In this document: piece after piece, positions 47,662 to 59,114 of the stretch | How the letters are laid out: every line of letters starts with the position of its first letter | Numbering within the stretch: position 1 is the first letter of the stretch | NCBI GenBank assembly: GCA_944472135.2 | Contig: OX235270.1 | Location: 72,611,168 to 72,675,167, forward strand | Direction of reading: 5' to 3' | DNA: 64,000 nucleotides | Origin: Trichobilharzia regenti | Lineage: Eukaryota; Platyhelminthes; Trematoda; Strigeidida; Schistosomatidae | Program-made: the position numbers and the translations under genes | Notes under the pieces: model-generated | What the model was told of the DNA's origin: nothing | Database searches by the model: none | What the model saw: only the letters and a program-made list of their open reading frames with translations

Positions 47662-47842
47662 TTTTTGGTTTACAGCTTGATTCCACACCGTATTTTTGGT
47701 ACAAATAAGGAATTTTCAGCATGGATATCGGTAGCCCAAAGTTTGCAGGCCGACCATAGGTATCAGGTGTGCGTCGGCGGGGGTTCGAACCTCGGACCAT
47801 GTGCATGGTCGATGAAAGTCCTAACCACTGTGCCTCACTACA
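47662..47842 (-). mobile_element. tRNA-derived SINE, family 1, copy 2
   Basis: Same unit as at 27480-27673. Its plus-strand body has TTACAGCTTGATTCCACA and GTAGCCCAAAGTTTGCAGG. The head is partly degenerate (GTTCGAACC kept; the box A end ends in TGTGCCTCAC on plus). Confidence 0.7.
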
Positions 47843-47995
47843 CGAAGTGACGGATCAGAAACGTACGCAGAATGGACAGCTAATCAGTTTATGTAGTTAT
47901 GTGCTTATCTACAAGAAAAGGGACTTGTTTCATTCGCTCCGCTACAGGATAACAAAATATTTTTGGTCTTGACTGTACTGACGTGGAACTTTCTT

Positions 47996-49202
47996 TACTA
48001 AGAAGCACGCTTATAGAAAACGGTTACCCAAACTGATCTGTCAGTTCGTCTGCTTTTGTGGAGCAAGGTACATAGGCTGCCACCAGAGAATCTTTACAAA
48101 GGGATGTGAAATCACACTACACCATGGTATTTCAAATGAGAGAGGGTATGTGCAACACATTATAAAACTCTTGATCAGCTTCGATCATACTACAAACTGC
48201 GGCCAAGATTTTAAGATCACCTATCGAATTCATGCTAACTCATCGCTTTTTCTTAATTCCAAACATTTCAAACACGCTCTGTTACCAAACCCCGCCTAGA
48301 TTACTAGATCGCTAGTTTTCTAGCCGGTACCAAGCCCGGATGATAAAGAGGGAGAGTTGGGGCGTGGTTCTAGCAACTTCACCCCCAAAACTTAACCGAA
48401 TTGCTACAGAAACTCCAACGCATAAATATATTAAAATACTAAAAATATAAACAACAACCTTATTTTTCGCTGGAATCCGGCAAGTGAAATGACGCAGGCT
48501 GGTGAAAGCCTTCGGGAAGCCAGACAGCCGACGTGCCTTCTCTCAATGACAGTAAAAATAAGGATGGAGACGTGGAGTGTTTGTACAATGTACGAAACTG
48601 GAAAGGCTGCCCAAGTAGCCAGAGAAATGAGAAGATATAGAATAGAAGTGTTGGGAATCTGTGAGAGCAGATGGAACGGATGTGGAAGGTGCCAACTACC
48701 AACTGAAGAGACAATAATCTATTCCCGTCACCCAGGGGACAATCACGAGCACACCGAGGGAGTAGCCGTCATGATGTCACCAACACCAACCAAAGCTCTC
48801 ATGCAGTGGGAACCAATGTCCCCCAGGATAATGACAGCTAGGTTCAACTCAAAAGGAAGGAAGGTTGCAATCATTCAATGCTATGCACCTACAAACGTCT
48901 CAGAACAAGAGAAGAAGGAGGATTTTTACAGACAACTACAAACAGTAATGGACAAAGTCCCAGATTGCGATATCAGAATCCTGATGGTTGATATGAATGC
49001 GAAGCTGGGAGGAGAAAATACAGGAAGAGAACTCACCATGGGTCGCGATGCCTTCGGTGAAATGAACGACAATGGTGAACTCTTCTCAGACTTCTGCGCC
49101 TTCAGTGATTTGGTGATTGGTGGCAGTGTGTTCAAACACAAGGATATACACAAGGCGACATGGATTTCACCAGATGGACACACCAAAAACCAGATAGACT
49201 TC
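47996..49202 (+). pseudogene. RTE-A LINE copy 3 with a PLE-derived 5' segment (5' part only)
   Basis: 47996-48290 repeats the GIY-YIG-like PLE fragment and 48290-48460 the RTE-A 5' UTR. 48489-49202 is then an open endonuclease frame of about 238 codons with 'MYETGKAAQVAREM', 'LGICESRWNG', 'VAIIQCYAPTNVSE', 'ILMVDMNAKLGGE' and 'HKATWISPDGHTKNQIDF'. It is nearly identical to the inverted copy 1 but lacks its frameshifts. It stops at 49202, before the Ser-Asp-His catalytic block, where an antisense RTE-A 5'-UTR piece begins. Confidence 0.85.
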
Positions 49203-49275
49203 AACCCTCCCTCTTGATCCGGGCTTGGGTCCGGCCAGCAAACTAGCGACCTAGTCATCTAGGCGAGGTTATCAC
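49203..49275 (-). repeat. Antisense RTE-A 5'-UTR piece
   Basis: The plus strand reads CCCTCCCTCTTGATCCGGGC followed by AACTAGCGACCTAGTCATC, the reverse complement of the RTE-A 5' UTR. It abuts the sense copy 3 in inverted orientation. Confidence 0.65.
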
Positions 49276-49439
49276 AGTTCTATACTGTACAAATTTTTCA
49301 GCCTCGACTGTAATCAAGATTATAAATTCCAGTTAAGTGGCTGGTTTACTTCTATACTCTTGACATACACAAACTCACTAGTAAAAGTGAATAAAATTCA
49401 CATCTGAATTGGAAAATGAACAAGGAGAATTAGCCGTGT

Positions 49440-50575
49440 TAGATTGAAAAATAAAAGGAATGGAAAGAGGTAAACTGCACACTAGTGTTTATAAAAAACC
49501 CACACATTCTAACAGACATTTAGATTTTAATTCATCTCATCCGGTATCTGTTAGGGAAGGCTTAGTTAAATATCTAACAAGTCGATCAGTACCATTAAGT
49601 AGTACAACAAAATGAAACAGATCGGAGAACCGTTGGTGTTAAATAACTATCCTATAAAATTCATTAGGAAGATCAGAAAAGGTCGAAGGCAAAATAAAAG
49701 TAATGGCGAAACCAATGATAGTAATAGCATGAATAAGAAAGAATATAAGGCATCTACAGTTTTACCACATAAGGAGGGGACATCTTCAAACCTACGTAGG
49801 ATTTTCAATAAAGCCTACAAACTCACTCAGGCGGAACAAACCCTGTGGGTTAAAGGACCTGGGAGACCCAATTAGACAAAATAATAAAATTCACACAATA
49901 CCTTGCAATGACTGTGAGTTAGGTCAACTACATTGGTCAAACTAGTGGATCAGGAGTAGTGAGATTATCAGAACATAACAATTTAGAATGACCGATTCCA
50001 CAATGATAAGTAATTTAGAAAAACACGCAGCAATCCCATTGCATGTATTAGCACACAGCCACATAACAGAGTATTACAGAGTCAAAATTCTAAAAAGTAA
50101 TACAGGCAAGTGGAGAGAGAGGAAGATTCATTAATGAATCCTGGTTCATCGAATCGACTTCACCCAACATATGCAATAGAAGTGACTCAAGGCGAATACC
50201 AGAGAAATGGAAGATATTATTACTGTCAGTCAAACCAGAGGATAGTAAATAATTTTAAAATGTATTTAATTCACATTCTAACAGGTTATTTACTTCACCA
50301 TAAAAACATCTTACTAACTAGCAACACTTGTCTTATTTCCCATCATATTATATTTTATTGATAACACTAATATTATTTCCGAATGTACTTTATCTTCCTT
50401 TCTGTTTCATGCATGTCTATTGAACTCTATATATTGATTTAATTTATTCATTCATGTGCCTAATCAATTTTTACTCATTTATATAAACGAAGCAAGAAAG
50501 CTGTGTGATTACCTTGATATGATTATGAGCAATAAATTGTGCTCGAAATGTCATCAGTAAATTCTGCTATACAAT
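49440..50575 (+). mobile_element. Penelope-like element fragment (RT end, linker, GIY-YIG relic, 3' end)
   Basis: The plus strand begins with 'TSVYKKPTHSNRHLDFNSSH' (about 49482-49540), the conserved end of the PLE reverse transcriptase. 'VREGLVKYLTSRSV' follows, then a degenerate GIY-YIG region with 'IHTIPCNDCEL' and 'VLAHSHITEYY' (about 49893-50080), and a C-terminal 'KWREREDSLMN' (about 50110). A 3' end contains GAGCAATAAATTGTGCTCG at 50527-50545. Frame changes and stops are present. Confidence 0.75.
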
Positions 50576-50637
50576 GGAATCAATCCAGATATTTTTATTA
50601 GGAAATCGTAATGTGTAGAAACAAATTGCAATGAACT

Positions 50638-53290
50638 GTGAATGGCATATTGGTTTTCACAGTTATGCATCGCCCTGAACATGATCGATCTACTCTAGAC
50701 TTGGTATTAACACATCAGAAGGAGGACGTTTGTAACATTAGGTGCCTTCTGCCGCTTGGCAGCAGTGACCGCATAGTCATTGATTTTACGTTTAAGATTC
50801 ATTCTGTCATACTGATATGTATCCACATATATATATTTATGTGTGTGTGTGCATGTTGGTCTCTCTTTCTATTTGCTCGGTTAGTCTGTGACCACTTCAC
50901 TTGTGTGAACTTGTCTCCTTTAATAATGTATATTCTCCTTATATTATATTATATATAATATGAGTGTTTGTTGACAGTCCGTTGCTTGGTGACATATATC
51001 CATATATGTTTGTTGACATGTCTGCTATATTCGCTATGTATATTTGGATCGACACTTCATTATAATTAGCCATCCATGTTAAGACTGTCTAATGATTTTT
51101 CCCACGCTTGTCTGGAACATTCATATATATTCGCATACACAATCTATGTGAAAAACTTTACTTTACAACTACTTGACTTGCTTACCACTTTGGTGTGAGA
51201 CCATTTATTTTCGTCTCCTTGTGTTTGGACAATAGAAGTATCATCGCAAACCTAGTGGTCTTCTGATTTCCGCCTTCTCGCGTCAGGACTATTAGTTTCT
51301 CGACCAGTCCATAACAATAATCTAGCGACGAGTACATAACACATACACAGGTCAAAATCTGCTCGTCCAAACACTTGGAAAGCGGATATACAAGGAATCC
51401 GGAACGCAGCAACTGCGGTTGACTGGTCAGTTGATACAAGTCGGACTGTCGAGGACGCTTGGGTAGGATTTTGGAATACACTTAATTGTGTCACTTCACC
51501 TTTTATACCTTGGTACACTCCTCGAAAGCTGTCGCATAGGCCACCTTGGATCAATATTGAAATAAGGAGGATATTAAGACGGCGAAAGAACTTATGGGAC
51601 CAATTTATTATGACAGGAAGTGAACATTTCCAGAAAGACTACCGCAAAATTCGAAATCTCTGTAGGTATACGATTAACAAGAGTCGTATAGAGTACGACA
51701 GACGGCTAGTACTAGATTGTGTTCATTACCCAAAAAGGCTATACTCGTATATTACACGTAGGAGTAAAACTAGCAGTGGTATACTGTCACTCATAACCAT
51801 TAGTGGAGAAGCGGCTGAGTCAGACTAAGGAAAGGCTGAAAACCTCTGTTAATTTCCTTGGCGGATATAATATATATTCGCCTACGGAGATTTTCCAAAT
51901 GTCTCTGACGCAGGCCGAGCTACCCAGGGACTGGAAGGATGCCATTATAAGCCCTATCTTCAAAGACGGGGATAGGCAATTGGTATCTAACTACAGGCCG
52001 GTAAGTCTGACATGCATTATTGCAAAGGTATTGGAAACTATTATAAGGGATCAACTATTAGCTTATGTTGAAACACATGGCTTGTTGGCTGTGGAACAGC
52101 ATGGATTCCGACCAGGACGATCCTGCTTGACAAACCTACTATTGGCTAGGGAAGACTGGGTTGAGGCCAGAGATAGAAACCATCTGTTGGACGTGGTTTT
52201 TATTGATCTTAGCAAGGCGTTCGACAAAGTATCCCACTTAGGTCTCCTTAGTAAACTGAAAGGTTTCGGACTAGACCAATGCCTATGTGAGTGGTTTAGA
52301 GATTACTTAATGGATAGAAGGTTAGAGTTAACGGTGTACTATCAGGATGGAAAGCAGTATCCAGTGGAGTGCCCCAGGGAACTGTATTAGGTCCTTTGCT
52401 ATTCCTATTATACGTTAACGAATTACCAGGGATTCTTTCTTCATCTTCATTATTATTTGCAGATGACATTAAGATATGGAAAACTGTAAACAATAACGAG
52501 GATAGGTCGGCCCTACAAACTGATTTAGATAAATTAGCTGAGTGGTCAAGCCTATGGAGTTTGGAAATGAATGCTAGGAAAAGCGCGGTAATGCACTTAG
52601 GTCAGAAGTCTTATACGTCGTACTCCCTAGGGGACACAGAACTACCTGATGTTAACGAACAGAAGGACCTAGGAATCATTGTCAGCAATGATTTGAAAAC
52701 AACTGCAAATTGCAATGCAGCCGCAGCTAAAGCTTTTCGAATGCTATGGGCAATTCGAAGGGCTTTCAAACGATTAGACGAGGGCATGTTCCAAATACTC
52801 TACGCAACATATGTCAGGCCTCATCTAGAATACTGCATACAAGCGACGAGTCCATGCTTCAAAAAGGAGGCACATATTCTGGAAAGAGTACAGAGAGTAG
52901 GAACAAAATTAGTTAGTGGTATCTCACACCTTCCTTATGATAAGAGGATGGAGCATTTAAATCTCTTCCCGTTATCATACCGAAGGAAGAGAGGCGACTT
53001 AATTTTGGCATACCGTATACTTAAGGGTGATTTAGGAACTGACCTTTCTAACCCGTTCTCCCCTTCTAGGTGCTCAAACCGAGAACGATTAAAATACGTG
53101 CAGAATTTAGATTCTCTCACAGAGTGGTCAACGATTGGAACTCCTTACCTGATTCAGTAGTATCAGCTCCATCGGTGAACGCTTTCAAAGAGAAGTCAGT
53201 TCTCTGCAGAGATATATTTTGCAAGGATTAACACAGGCCACAAGAGCCTTCTATCCTTATCATCTGAATCTGCATGACTTCTGGTAAATA
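50638..53290 (+). pseudogene. CR1-type LINE, 5'-truncated, interrupted and internally deleted
   Basis: The endonuclease end 'RPEHDRSTLDLVLTHQKEDV' with 'LGSSDRIVIDFTF' (50668-50800) is followed by a solo-LTR-like insertion. The connector then resumes with 'SKSARPNTWKADIQGIRNAA' (about 51355) through 'WINIEIRRILRRRKNLWDQ'. Near 51830 the frame changes, and about 100 residues around the usual Gly-Pro-Asp block are missing. RT continues with 'AELPRDWKDAIISPIFKDGD', 'VEQHGFRPGRSCLTNLL' and motif A 'VVFIDLSKAFDKVS' (51803-52390). After a one-base frameshift near 52355 come 'PQGTVLGPLLFLLYVNEL', catalytic 'LLFADDIKIW' and 'YVRPHLEYCIQATSPCFKK' (52369-53160). It ends with an AATAAATAC-type 3' end at about 53290. 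Confidence 0.85.
50965..51316 (+). repeat. Solo-LTR-like repeat, copy 2, inserted in the CR1 element
   Basis: Starts TGTTTGTTGACAG and ends CATAACA. It aligns with 32739-33032 (shared AATAGAAGTATCATCG and CTAGTGGTCTTCTGATTTCC). The coding sense of CR1 is lost from about 50810 and resumes at about 51350, so the whole insertion may be about 0.5 kb. Confidence 0.5.
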
Positions 53291-53637
53291 AATACAATAC
53301 AGAACATCATAGTCAGCACATAATACATACAATCTGGTGAATAACATATTGTTTTTAGTCTTAGCAGTTAGTTTTTCATTACAAACGCGCATGTTACATG
53401 CTTCGAAAGCAAATGACTCATGATACTGTAAGTTAATTAAATCACTATCTTCATATACAAAGTCTGGTAGCCTTCAGTACTTTCATATACTGCTGCTCAC
53501 TGCTTTCAGCCAGATAGCAGTGTCCATTAAAATGTATAATGTAGCATTTTTCAGTTCCTTTTCATTCGCTTACATTTGCTTCTTGTTATGCAACAGATGT
53601 CAATCAGTATAGAGTCCCTCTGATCTGTTTTTCGTGA
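53291..53637 (+). other. No recognised gene
   Basis: AT-rich spacer between the CR1 3' end and a TA microsatellite. Confidence 0.4.
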
Positions 53638-53664
53638 ATATATATATATATATATATATATATA
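53638..53664 (+). repeat. TA dinucleotide microsatellite
   Basis: About 13 TA units, directly next to the 5' end of RTE-A copy 4. Confidence 0.9.
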
Positions 53665-56520
53665 ACTCGCGTAGTTAAATAGATCGCTAGTTTTCAGCCG
53701 GTCCCAAGACCAGGTAAAGATGAAGGGTTGGGCGTGGGGCTAGCAACCCCACACCACTAAATCTTTCAAACCGCTAGAGAAACTTCAACCCACAGAAAAT
53801 ATATTTAGAAAAACTTCAGATAAAAATCTTATTCTTCGCTCGAATCTGAGAGGTGAAACGAAACAGCTCGGTGGTGAAACCCCTACTTCAGGGAAGCCAG
53901 TCAGCCAGCAGATGTGTCTTCTCTCGATGAAAGCAAGAATAAGAATGGGGACGTGTAATGTACGTACAATGTACGAAACTGGGAAGGCTGTTCAGGTATC
54001 CAACGAAATGCACAGAAGGGCTGGCTGGCTGCGAGAACAGATGTAACGGATGTGGACTGTCAGAATTGTCAACTGGAGAGTTAGTAATCTACTCCGGTAT
54101 GGTCACCCAGACATCAACGACGAGCACACTCAGGCAGTGGGTGGCTATCATGATGTCACCAGTGGCAGCCAGAACTCTGATGAAATGGAAACCAATATCA
54201 TCCTGCAGGATCATGACATCAAGATTCAACTCAAAAGGAAGGAATTAGGGAAGGGAGGTCACAATTCTCCAATGCTACGCATAGCGTAGGGCTACATATA
54301 ACGCGGAAAAGGAGAGGAAGGAAGATTTTTACAAACAACCACAAACAGTATTGGAAAACACCAGAAATGGCGACATCAAAATCCTAATGGGCGATGTGAA
54401 TCCAAGCAGAATTGGGAGCGGATAATACAGGAAGAGAACTCACTATGGGTTGAGAGGCTCTCACTCGGTGAAATGAATGAGAACGGGGAATTATTCACAG
54501 ACTTCTGCTCTTTCAACGATTTGGTGATCAGAGACAAGGATATACGTAGTCTGAAGGAAGTGGAGTCTCAGTCTGCTGAATACAAAGTCAAGAAGTTGAG
54601 CAGATGTGGGCGGGTTCAGCCTATCATCTTGTTAAAGGAACCTTAAAGGTGAGGCTGAAATCCCTGAAAACAACTGGAGACAGATCACTACAATTCAAGT
54701 TCAACATTGAGAAACCGAAGGATAAAACTACAAGGGATTCCTTTGCTACCGATCAAATCAGAGCAATGTCAGACACACTAAAAGGCATCATCAAGGAAAC
54801 CTGTGTTGAGGAACATTGGAACTCTCCGAAGGTGATGTTCAAGGAAACGTGCACAACTTTTCTAGAAAGAAAGAAGAGACAAAACAAGGAATGGCTGCCA
54901 ACGTATACCCGAAAGCTAATTCAGGAAGGAAGGATGGTGAAACAGAAGAGACTCAATGCAAAGAGCGCCAACAGAAAGGGAAGTTGAGTCCAATATACAC
55001 TTCACTGAATAAAGAAGTGAAAAAGAGTGATAGAAAAGACAAACCACAATTCTACGACAAACTGGCCGGCAACCGAAGCAAAACAGGCCACAGGTAAAAA
55101 AGACCTAAGAACATCATATCAGATAACCAGGTCTCTCAACCTAGATGATGAAACCAATAAAGGATGCTCAAGGGAACCTGATCACCAAGGAGGAGAAACA
55201 AATCAAACAATTGGCTAATCACTTTAAAAGACTCTTGAATCGTCCAGAAATACCACCGACAGCACCCACAGGACTGCCTGCCAGTGGACTGCAACTGAAG
55301 GCCAGCTGGGAATGCGGCAGGACCAGACAGAATTCCTCCCGGTGCACTGAAGACGGCCCACGGATTACGGCAGATGTTCTAATTCCATTACTGCAAAAAG
55401 TTTGGAAAGAAGGAAACGTGCCTACTGATTGGAACAAGGGCCACCTCGTCAATTTGCCGGAGGTGGGTGACTTGGGCCTGTGCAAGAACTGGTGTGGAAT
55501 AATGCTCTTGTGCACGCCAAGTAAAACACTTAGTCACGTCATTCTAGATAGAATGAAAGATGCACTGGATGCAGAACTCCGCTCCACCGACTAAAACAAG
55601 CTGGATTCATGTACTGATCAAATTGCAACTCTAAGCATCGTCATCATAGAACCAAGCATAGAATATCAGTGAAACCTCTCTCCACCTCAACTTCCTGCAT
55701 CGACTTCGAAAATACCTTAGACAGACAGTGTTGACCGACGAGTGATTCGGAAACTACTTCAACACTAAAGTGTGCAGTGCCTAAGTCTTCATCAACCTCA
55801 TTCAACAGCTGGTTATGTGACAATGCCACATGTGAAGTAATCTACAACGGAAAACTCAGTGAAGCCTTTGAAGTGAAGACAGGAGTAAACTAAGACTGCC
55901 TATTATCAACGATGATATTCTTAATTGTGGTAGAATGTGTTATGCGTCAAACTGTTGGGGGCGAGGAGTCAGGAATACTCTAGACCATCGATAAGAAGAC
56001 TCTAAAAGATCTGGATTTCTCAGATGATACATGTCTAATGTCACACAAACTCGAAGACTTGCAAGCGAAAACCAGCAAACTGGCTGAAAAGGCAGCGGAA
56101 ACAGGACTGCAGGTGAACACAGAGAAGACGAAGGTGATGAAGATAACCAAACAACAACAACAGCGACCAGCACCAATCACCACTAACATGAGACATTTAA
56201 CAGAGGTTACTTCCTTCGCTTATCTGGGAAGCATCGCTTCAACTACAGGCGAACGGGAGAAGAAGTCAAAGCAGGCAAGAATCAGAAAGGCAAGGTACGC
56301 CTTCATCAACCTAAAACCAGTGAAAAAATCTTCCGCATTCAGCATTTCCAACACAGATTTGATGTCGGTTCTTCTATACGAATCAGAAACTTGGAGTGTC
56401 ATGAAAAGGATTTCCAGTAAATCACTGCAGCCTTTCATCAACAGCTTCATTCGTTGGCTACACAAAACAGTAATACACCATTCTGTAATGAGCATGCAGG
56501 ACAGATAATAATACTGGCGA
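53665..56520 (+). pseudogene. RTE-A LINE copy 4, nearly full length, multiply frameshifted
   Basis: 5' UTR at 53665-53900 with the hairpin GTGGGG/CCCCAC (53734-53752). The endonuclease has 'MYETGKAVQV' (53970) and 'KILMGDVNPSR'-like relics. The connector has 'KSLKTTGDRSLQFKFN' and 'EWLPTYTRKLIQEGR' (54660-54930). RT has 'LLQKVWKEGNVPTDWNKGHL', 'CKNWCGIMLLCTPSKT' and 'LDRMKDALDAELR' (55385-55590). The C-terminus has 'TEKTKVMKITKQQQQRP', 'VTSFAYLGSIASTTGER' and 'LMSVLLYESETW' (56040-56400), then 'LQPFINSFIRWLHK'. The element stops near 56520, about 100 codons before the usual RTE end. At least six frame changes make it non-functional. Confidence 0.8.
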
Positions 56521-57019
56521 ATCAAAGGTTATGTTTCCTGTTTACTTAATCAGGACAAATGAACACTTCACATAAAAGCCTTCGGGAACTCAGTCCCCCC
56601 AAAAAAACTATGGCTTAACTACTAGAATATTTAGTTATGACTTTTACTAAATGCGGTAAATATATAAAACAAGTTTATTTCAATATGTATCAGATGATTT
56701 CAGGTAGATTAATAGCCGTTAAATTCCTATAAAGTAATTAGAAAGGGATGAAAATATGTGATAAATTATGGAGTTTATTCAAATCCATTAATAATTGCTT
56801 AAACTGAGGAATATTCGTCACAATATATTCCCAAAATACTCGTAAATATTCTCACGTTGCTAACTGATTGCCTCGATAGTGCACTACTGATGGTTGTATT
56901 AGATGTTCCAGTGATATAATCCTCAATGGAGCTGCTAAGACGGCAACTGTGTCCAATAAAAGTAACTGTATTTTCTTTTAAGATTAACTGATTTGTAGCT
57001 TGATTATCAAATGTTAATT
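56521..57019 (+). other. No recognised gene
   Basis: AT-rich, with no motif. Confidence 0.4.
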
Positions 57020-57190
57020 TTTCAGGGGTTTAATTGGTTACAGGTTTGATCACGATTTGACCAGAAGGTCCTGCGTTTGAGCTCCAGTGGATACATACTG
57101 CTGAATAATCCCGAGCTAGGACGAAACAGCCGTCCAGTACTCCGAGGTTTTCCAATAGTTCTCTAACTGTAGTCAAACCTGTAACTTATA
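57020..57190 (+). mobile_element. SM-alpha-like repeat with a decayed hammerhead core
   Basis: It has a box B-like GCGTTTGAGCTCC (57073-57085), a hairpin CAGT/ACTG (57085-57100), a hammerhead-core-like CTGAATA (57101-57107), a TCC/GGA stem, and CGAAAC (57122-57127). The tail GTTTTCCAATAGTTCTCTA also resembles the copy at 59115-59305. In an active hammerhead the first core is CTGANGA, and here the G is T. Schistosome SM-alpha repeats are known to combine a pol III promoter with a hammerhead. This copy looks inactive. Confidence 0.5.
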
Positions 57191-57431
57191 GCTTGTTGTT
57201 GATTGACTACTTGGGTTCACTTTCACTGCCTCTTTAGTTAAAATAACATCTACTATTTAAAAAATCTGTGGTATCATGCGGTAATTTAAACGTTTGACTG
57301 AATATGGATCTATCTCACTGTTCAAATCTCTCAGTCTTTTCATTTTCCCAAGAATTGGCATCAACCTCGACGAATTCTCAGCCTAACTACAAAAAGCTCT
57401 TTTAGTACAGGCCAAGGAATGTTATTTATGT

Positions 57432-57666
57432 GTCGGTGACACAGCGGTAGACTGCTTGCCAACCACGCATTTGGTCCGGGGTTCATCCCCGGCCGGCGTA
57501 CACCTTTACCCCGCTAAGCCAGTGATAAGACTGGTAATGAGGGAAGGTTGGGCATGAGGCTATCAACCCCACACCGTAAAAATAAACACCACTGCTACTG
57601 AAACTTCACAACTCTAGCTTGAAGCCCGATGTTCTACTGGGAACGTAAAGGCATTTAAAAAATTCG
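57432..57666 (+). mobile_element. tRNA-derived SINE, family 2, copy 2, with 12-bp target-site duplication
   Basis: The head has GACACAGCGGTAGACTGC and GGGGTTCATCC. The body has GGTTGGGCATGAGGCTA, matching the RTE-A 5' UTR. The element is flanked by perfect direct repeats TGTTATTTATGT at 57420-57431 and 57667-57678, which fixes both ends and shows it inserted as one unit of about 235 bp. Confidence 0.85.
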
Positions 57667-57840
57667 TGTTATTTATGTTCCAAGTTAGATATTCTACTAA
57701 CCACCTAAGACCCATCGCATTTAGCAGAAATGAGCTATGTAAAACCAATTTACTTGTGCTAAATTTGCAGGAAACATTTTACCACAGAAACACTCATAGC
57801 AGTTAGCTTTGAGCAAAAACAAAACGCGGCTAATATTTTT

Positions 57841-58023
57841 ATTTTTGATTTACAGCTTGATTCCACACTGTATTTATGGTACAAGTATGGAATTTTCAGC
57901 ATAGATATCGGTAGCTCAAATTTTGCAGGCCGACCATAGATATCAGGTGTTCATCGGCAGGGAATCGAACCTCGGACCTCGTGTATGATCGGCGAGAGTC
58001 CTAACCACTGTGCCACCGACGCA
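57841..58023 (-). mobile_element. tRNA-derived SINE, family 1, copy 3
   Basis: Same unit as at 27480-27673. It has CTTGATTCCACACTG in the body and GTGCCACCGACGC (box A end) on the plus strand. GGCTA at both sides could be a short target-site duplication. Confidence 0.75.
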
Positions 58024-58394
58024 GGCTAGTTGTACAGTTTTAGTTAAGAAAGATGAATCAGCTAATAAAAATAAAAAAATTCCATTCCTTCAGTAGGCTG
58101 ATAAATGTTACGTGTGCCTTGTTACAGCTGTATGGGTGAAAATATGATTGGATTAAATGCATGCATGAATCATAAAACTAAGATAGGATATGAAGCCAAT
58201 GTTACACTGTCTCGGTAGTACATTGTCAATGTAAATTAGACAAATAAAAGGAAACGGATGATTGGAGACTTCAGGAAACATGACTCAAAACCAAGCAGTA
58301 CATATATTCACATATAAATCCCGCTCTAAGTCTACATGAGCCTCGATAAGTTTCCCAGCCGGTCCTTAGACGGGAAAAATGGGATTTTATTTTC
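58024..58394 (+). other. No recognised gene
   Basis: AT-rich spacer with no motif. Confidence 0.4.
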
Positions 58395-58475
58395 ATAAAT
58401 CACACAGTGTTATACAGTAATATTAACTGATCACGTTTCGAGCACAAACTATTGCTCAAAATCACTATGATTATG
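58395..58475 (-). mobile_element. Penelope-like element terminal fragment
   Basis: The minus strand has GAGCAATAGTTTGTGCTCG followed by AAAC and AATATTACTGTATAACAC. It matches the ends of the PLE fragments at 35531 and 50527. No coding part remains. Confidence 0.55.
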
Positions 58476-58479
58476 AGCA

Positions 58480-59040
58480 GCATCAAACCAGCCAGTGTAT
58501 CTGTTAATTTTCTTAGCAGTTTGTTGGAAATGCCACTGGTGACGCGCGCGCCATGTCTCTAAGCAATATAGATACACTGACTTAACATTAGTGTTAAGAG
58601 TTCCGATCTTGTTCCCACCTCCAACTTTCAGATATGTCACCAACAGTCTCCAGCTGTTGATGTACAGCGCCATGAGGACCTCAGTCACGTAGTCCACACC
58701 TCCATGTTTGGCTCCAAACGGCTGTCGAACACTTCAGGGGTTGACCAGACTGTCCCTAGGTGAAATAACATCGTTTCATGAGGAAGGCGACGACTCGCCA
58801 TGCGTAACACGTGCCCCAGCAAACTCAACTTCAGCGGTTGATTTTACCTTCCCATCTACCAATCTACCATAAAGAAGGAAACATAAAACTACTGAGTAGT
58901 ACATACGTCTTTCGAGATATAAAATGTACACCAGAGGTGACAAAAACTGATGAATCCCGCACTAGCTATTTGTATACGAGCTGTGATTTCGTCAGCAATC
59001 AGTTAAAGCTGATGCAACTTTCCAAATAAGCGAAGTAGTC
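58480..59040 (-). mobile_element. RTE-type LINE C-terminal fragments, rearranged
   Basis: The minus strand reads 'LNTNVKSVYLYCLETWR' (about 58555-58605), an RTE C-terminal block. Next to it is 'GPHGAVHQQLETVGDI' (about 58630-58680), the RTE-B 3'-end block. A trace of 'DEIT'-like connector lies near 58985. Multiple breaks are present. Confidence 0.55.
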
Positions 59041-59114
59041 AACACGCAGATGATGCGGTCTTTCGAGATGAAGACGCTGAAAAGTTTAACAGTTTCCAAG
59101 AATCAGTTTGTAGG

